A stretch of 64,000 bases of DNA from an uncultured Flavobacteriaceae bacterium (GTDB lineage: Bacteria > Bacteroidota > Bacteroidia > Flavobacteriales > Flavobacteriaceae), in NCBI GenBank assembly GCA_947494565.1, contig CANLVG010000002.1, positions 310,001 through 374,000 on the forward strand. The letters are read 5' to 3'. Below, piece by piece: positions 61,301 through 64,000 of this stretch. Under the pieces are notes generated by a model. It saw only the letters and a list, made by a program, of their open reading frames with translations. It searched no databases and had not been told where the DNA came from. Both the position numbers and the translations under genes were made by a program. Position 1 is the stretch's first letter; each line of letters opens with the position of its first letter.

Positions 61301-63856
61301 TCCTTTAGGGGAATTCAAACCGATATAGGTACTATAGGGTGAATAGGGTTTGGTGAAAACATCAGTACTGAAATCACCACCGTTTTCATACACTTTCGTG
61401 ATAAACGCCGCTTTTAACATTCCTGGCGCTTTACTTGTCATTTGTGGGTTTATGGTGAAGTCGGCTTTACCTTGTGCATCGATCTTACTATCGAAAACCA
61501 CTTGGTCTTCCGATGAGAAACTACGGGTAGGATCATCAAATACATACCCTGGAAACTTTTCGAAAGTGGTGGTTGCCGGATTAAACTTCGCCGTAATATC
61601 CGCTTTGAGATTTTTGGCGATCGCGCCGTGTAACCATTTTACCTCCATTGCACCCTTTAGGGGCTTCGACCCTTGAAGCAACTCATCATCGAATGCCGTT
61701 TTAATTTTCAAACGATTTGGTTTGATCGTTTCGACCTTCAACGTTTTGGTAAAAGAAGCACCGCCTACGGAAACTTTGGCCAGCCAGTTTCCGGTTGGGG
61801 CATTTTCATCGGTCTTCATCTTGAAATGGTAGAAATTGTGAAGTCCATTTGTAGCAATCTCGCGATGCACCACTTTATTGTATGGATCTAATAGTTCTAA
61901 CTTCACCGGGTGATCTTCGGGAAGGGTATTCGCATTATCGTTCAACATAAACGACAGGAATATCGCATCGCCTGGGCGCCAGACTCCGCGCTCGGTAAAA
62001 ATGAAGCCTTTGATTCCCTTTTGTAAACGTGTACCCGAAACATTGAACTTACTGACTGACAAGGCATTGCCATCGTTCAACTTCACATAGTTCTTTTGAC
62101 CATTGTTTTCCGCAATGGCAAAAAAGGCCAATTCTTCTGAATCAAAAATCGAAGTACCGTCGGCATCCGTAATGATATGGCCTACGGTCTGTTGTTGATA
62201 ATTGTAAAAAGTAACCTTGGCTCCGGCAATCGGATTGGTATTCAATAGGTCGTTCACGGCAACAAAATAGCTCTTGTTCGCCTCTCTTTTAATGGTGACA
62301 CCGATATCGGTCGCCAAGACGTTCATTCCTATTTCTTTGTCATAGTAATACGATTTATCGCACGGGTTTTCTCGCTCGTTCCAGTTGTAGCCATAATAGT
62401 CATATTCATTGTAGTAGCCCTCGACGCCGTCCCAGAAGCTATCTTCCTGCTCCTCATCAAAATCGTCTTCTTCCGTTTCCTCGTGGTCAAAATTGGTCGT
62501 GTCACATTTATAGGAACTGTACTTGGGCCTAAAGTTCAACTCAACACGGTACATCGCACCGACTTCCGGGGAAATCAGTTTGCTCAAATCAAGCGCGTGC
62601 GCGGACCATTTTCCATTGGTAATCGCCAAGCTATTCTGAAGAGCGATCGTTTTTCTCGCAATGGGTCGGGCCACACTGCGCAAATTGGATTGGCCGTTGA
62701 TACTATTATTCTGTAAAAACTGCAGGATGTTATTTTGGTATATCTTGAATACAGAAACATCGATCGCCTTCAAGTTGACTGCTTCAAAATTGATTTTCAG
62801 GTTATTCGAAGAGGGCAAGATCGTTCCGTTTGAAAGTAGCCTCACTTGAGGCTTGAGCTGTTCAAAAGCAAGACGTTGGTCATACTTCACCTTCAATTTG
62901 TACCCATCCTCACTTTCAATACCTTGCAACACCTCAAGCATCGCAGTCCCCTTTAGTTCTTGTGATGGATACAGTTTCAACGTATTCCCTTCTACTGTAT
63001 ACTTCGGGTTTGCACTTCCTTCAAGAACCACCAAGCCCTTAAAATTTTGACCTTTTTTTAAAGGGTCCGAGAAACTGACACTAACGGTTTGTCCGTCACC
63101 GATTTCGACACTCGCATCAAGAACAGTGAAGTTGCTTTTACCGGGAACATTCAAAATATTCTTTCCTTCACTTTCGATGTTGAACTTTTTTCCGTTCCAA
63201 GAGATTTCCAGATTTGAATCTTCTTCATGACGTTGAATACTATCTATTCTAAATTGAAACTGGGTTCCTTTGGAGACTACTTCATCAAACTTTACGGCAA
63301 CGGCCTTCCCTTGGTGATGTACCGAAACCAACTCTTGGGCCATTTCCAGAGACATGATATCCGAAGTACGAAGTTGTCCATCTACGTATTGTCTGTCTTT
63401 CGAATACGATTGAAGGGCATTCGTATATATATTGAACTGTTGTTGTAGCGTCCGAACCCCGAACGTCATCGTCCTCAAAGCCTTTGGAAGGTCATCGACG
63501 ATGTCCGATAGAGCGAATTGAAACGTATACTCTGTATCTTGTTCAAATCCTTTTTCGGGTATAAAGGCTATCGTTCTGGTATCTAAGGCGACTACCTTTC
63601 CTTTCGTTCTTGGGGAAACCCTGAGTAAATCAGAATCTAATTCATCACCTTTGTTCCATACGGCGACAGGCATGTTCATGACCACTCGGACATCACTTTG
63701 CGCCGAGATGATTCCATGGGATACTTCGGTAACATACGCTTGGTATTGGTTTAGGTTTTCAAACGCTTCAGCTACAGTAGATTTATCCTCTTTCGTATTA
63801 CATGCAGTAAGTAATATCAGTAAAAGAGCAATACGTAGGATCGGTTTTATTGGCAT
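58331..63856 (-). CDS. Alpha-2-macroglobulin family lipoprotein, thioester type
   Basis: The 1841-residue protein starts at ATG 63856 with a lipoprotein signal (LLLILLTACNTKED); a longer frame to 63901 is disfavoured. It has repeated MG-type beta domains, an insert rich in acidic residues (HEETEEDDFDEEQEDSFW), and the thioester motif PHGCVEQTT near residue 1398. A helical thioester domain follows (YWPGQNYVNDWGTTYAGHFL), then a C-terminal receptor-like domain. Such proteins trap proteases: cleavage of the bait region lets the thioester bind the attacker. Lipid anchoring would place it at the periplasmic face. Its usual partner, PBP1C, is 8.5 kb downstream on the same strand. Confidence 0.94.
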   Translation of the reverse strand: MPIKPILRIALLLILLTACNTKEDKSTVAEAFENLNQYQAYVTEVSHGIISAQSDVRVVMNMPVAVWNKGDELDSDLLRVSPRTKGKVVALDTRTIAFIPEKGFEQDTEYTFQFALSDIVDDLPKALRTMTFGVRTLQQQFNIYTNALQSYSKDRQYVDGQLRTSDIMSLEMAQELVSVHHQGKAVAVKFDEVVSKGTQFQFRIDSIQRHEEDSNLEISWNGKKFNIESEGKNILNVPGKSNFTVLDASVEIGDGQTVSVSFSDPLKKGQNFKGLVVLEGSANPKYTVEGNTLKLYPSQELKGTAMLEVLQGIESEDGYKLKVKYDQRLAFEQLKPQVRLLSNGTILPSSNNLKINFEAVNLKAIDVSVFKIYQNNILQFLQNNSINGQSNLRSVARPIARKTIALQNSLAITNGKWSAHALDLSKLISPEVGAMYRVELNFRPKYSSYKCDTTNFDHEETEEDDFDEEQEDSFWDGVEGYYNEYDYYGYNWNERENPCDKSYYYDKEIGMNVLATDIGVTIKREANKSYFVAVNDLLNTNPIAGAKVTFYNYQQQTVGHIITDADGTSIFDSEELAFFAIAENNGQKNYVKLNDGNALSVSKFNVSGTRLQKGIKGFIFTERGVWRPGDAIFLSFMLNDNANTLPEDHPVKLELLDPYNKVVHREIATNGLHNFYHFKMKTDENAPTGNWLAKVSVGGASFTKTLKVETIKPNRLKIKTAFDDELLQGSKPLKGAMEVKWLHGAIAKNLKADITAKFNPATTTFEKFPGYVFDDPTRSFSSEDQVVFDSKIDAQGKADFTINPQMTSKAPGMLKAAFITKVYENGGDFSTDVFTKPYSPYSTYIGLNSPKGDKQRGMLLTDVKHKFELISVDENGKAKAARNLKVSIYKVQWRWWWDTSEDNLSSYSNSQYREMVFEKTINTGANGKATFDFELKYPDWGRYLVHVEDPIGGHATGKAIYIDWPGWAGKSRKGDPSAATMLVFSTDKETYNVGETATVSFPSSFGGRALVTVENGSEVLESRWVETVEGETKFELPITDLYTPNVFINIASLQPHANTKNDLPIRMYGITGISVEDKNTKLEPVIAMPDVLRPEETITVAVSEQNKKAMTYSIAIVDEGLLDLTRFRTPDPWHTFYAKEALGVKTWDVYDDVIGAFGGKINQVFAIGGDGELAGAKNKKANRFEPMVLHLGPFNLKKGQTNSHEVKIPKYVGSVRTMVIAGNHTEEAYGQAEKTTPVRKPLMILASLPRKITPGEQVTLPVTVFSMEKKVKNVSLKIKKDKAFTVVGEQTQKLTFTQPDEKMAYFKLNVSDFSGIGKVVVEASGGGESASFEIPIDVVNPNPVTSETTELVLEPNSSQTVSLQTFGVAGTNTAQIEFSTLPPMNFNGRMQYLIRYPHGCVEQTTSGAFPQLFLADIFDIPSEKQKRIQKNIESGIKRLGSYQKPGGGFSYWPGQNYVNDWGTTYAGHFLLEAEKRGYVLPIGFKSSWISYQQNVAKQWRSGQNSDLAQAYRLYTLALSGNADVASMNRLRESAGITNEAKFRLAASYALIGQADVAKKIVAGARLEVENDTYDYYTYGSSDRNRAMALETYVLLKDKAKAQDVAKKIAQTLSDKRYMSTQSTAYSLLAMAKFAELIGGKGIRTVVTFNGRLQNVTTEKTLASRSLDIKKGSNGITIKNEEGNLVYVNIVNNGILPVGQEKTLQKNLSAQLVFKGRNGSRLDPTTISQGTDFVAEVTLTNTTSNRLKDFALTEIFPSGWEIVNTRFTNFGSFAENQVTYTDLRDDRANFYFDMKPNETKTFRVLLNASYLGRYYLPGIQAEAMYDNDYVVRTKGQWVEVVQ

Positions 63857-64000
63857 CGAGTTATTTTTTTTAAAAGTACGATAGGGCCTAATAAAAAACA
63901 TCCCAAAATACCGTGAATATGAAGCCCCGAATATCCCCGTATGCTGTTAAAACGGAAACCGTTACTTATTTATTACTTTACGTCATCGGAATTCCGGTAT

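Overview
The window comes from a member of the Bacteroidota, most likely a marine Flavobacteriaceae of the Zobellia/Maribacter/Arenibacter type. This rests on four things seen in the sequence: promoters that fit the Bacteroidota pattern TTG-N(19-20)-TAnnTTTG, few Shine-Dalgarno sites, many short lipoproteins with a Bacteroidota-style lipobox, and families typical of the group (CarboxypepD_reg TonB receptor, eukaryote-like IleS, a DksA-like protein without zinc cysteines, LytTR two-component pair, PBP1C and alpha-2-macroglobulin). The genus is inference. I saw no rRNA, tRNA, CRISPR array, insertion sequence or prophage.

Layout. 1-13.7 kb is mainly housekeeping: uvrC (cut by the window edge), a formyl-THF cyclo-ligase, an ileS-dksA-like-(terminator)-exported protein-lspA block, an Ala-rich LEA-like lipoprotein, recO with a TonB receptor, glutamate dehydrogenase, and a cystathionine gamma-synthase-type enzyme with a near-consensus promoter. 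13.7-18.2 kb holds a DUF3298-type lipoprotein, a DinB-like protein, and a forward run led by an ArsR regulator (racemase, atypical SDR, ArsC-like protein, EamA exporter). 18.2-21.7 kb is a sugar operon (GntR regulator, MFS transporter, cupin isomerase, TIM-barrel isomerase) with a perfect 23-bp operator palindrome. 21.7-26.6 kb has a DUF763 protein, a LytTR/LytS pair, a secreted serine hydrolase and a thioesterase.

26.7-35 kb contains a nitronate monooxygenase, a cNMP-binding flavoprotein paired with a UBP-type zinc finger, a bestrophin with a YheT hydrolase, a lipoprotein cytochrome c, a GH20 hexosaminidase, and an AraC regulator. 35-42 kb has a SulP transporter and an operon for PhyH dioxygenase, sodium symporter, SDR and Dabb lipoprotein. 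That operon is divergent from an AraC gene, and two direct repeats 21 bp apart abut its promoter. 42-47.4 kb is glycerol metabolism (gpsA; glpK-glpD).

47.4-64 kb has pbpC and an alpha-2-macroglobulin, which are neighbours in many genomes but here lie 8.5 kb apart. Between them are a class A acid phosphatase, CvpA, a membrane AraC regulator, a collagen-like lipoprotein, a STAS-like protein and a trans-3-hydroxy-L-proline to proline module (dehydratase, reductase, DUF819 transporter). The most notable unexplained signal is a conserved block of about 46 bp present on both sides of the membrane-AraC gene, upstream of that gene and again upstream of the collagen-like lipoprotein.
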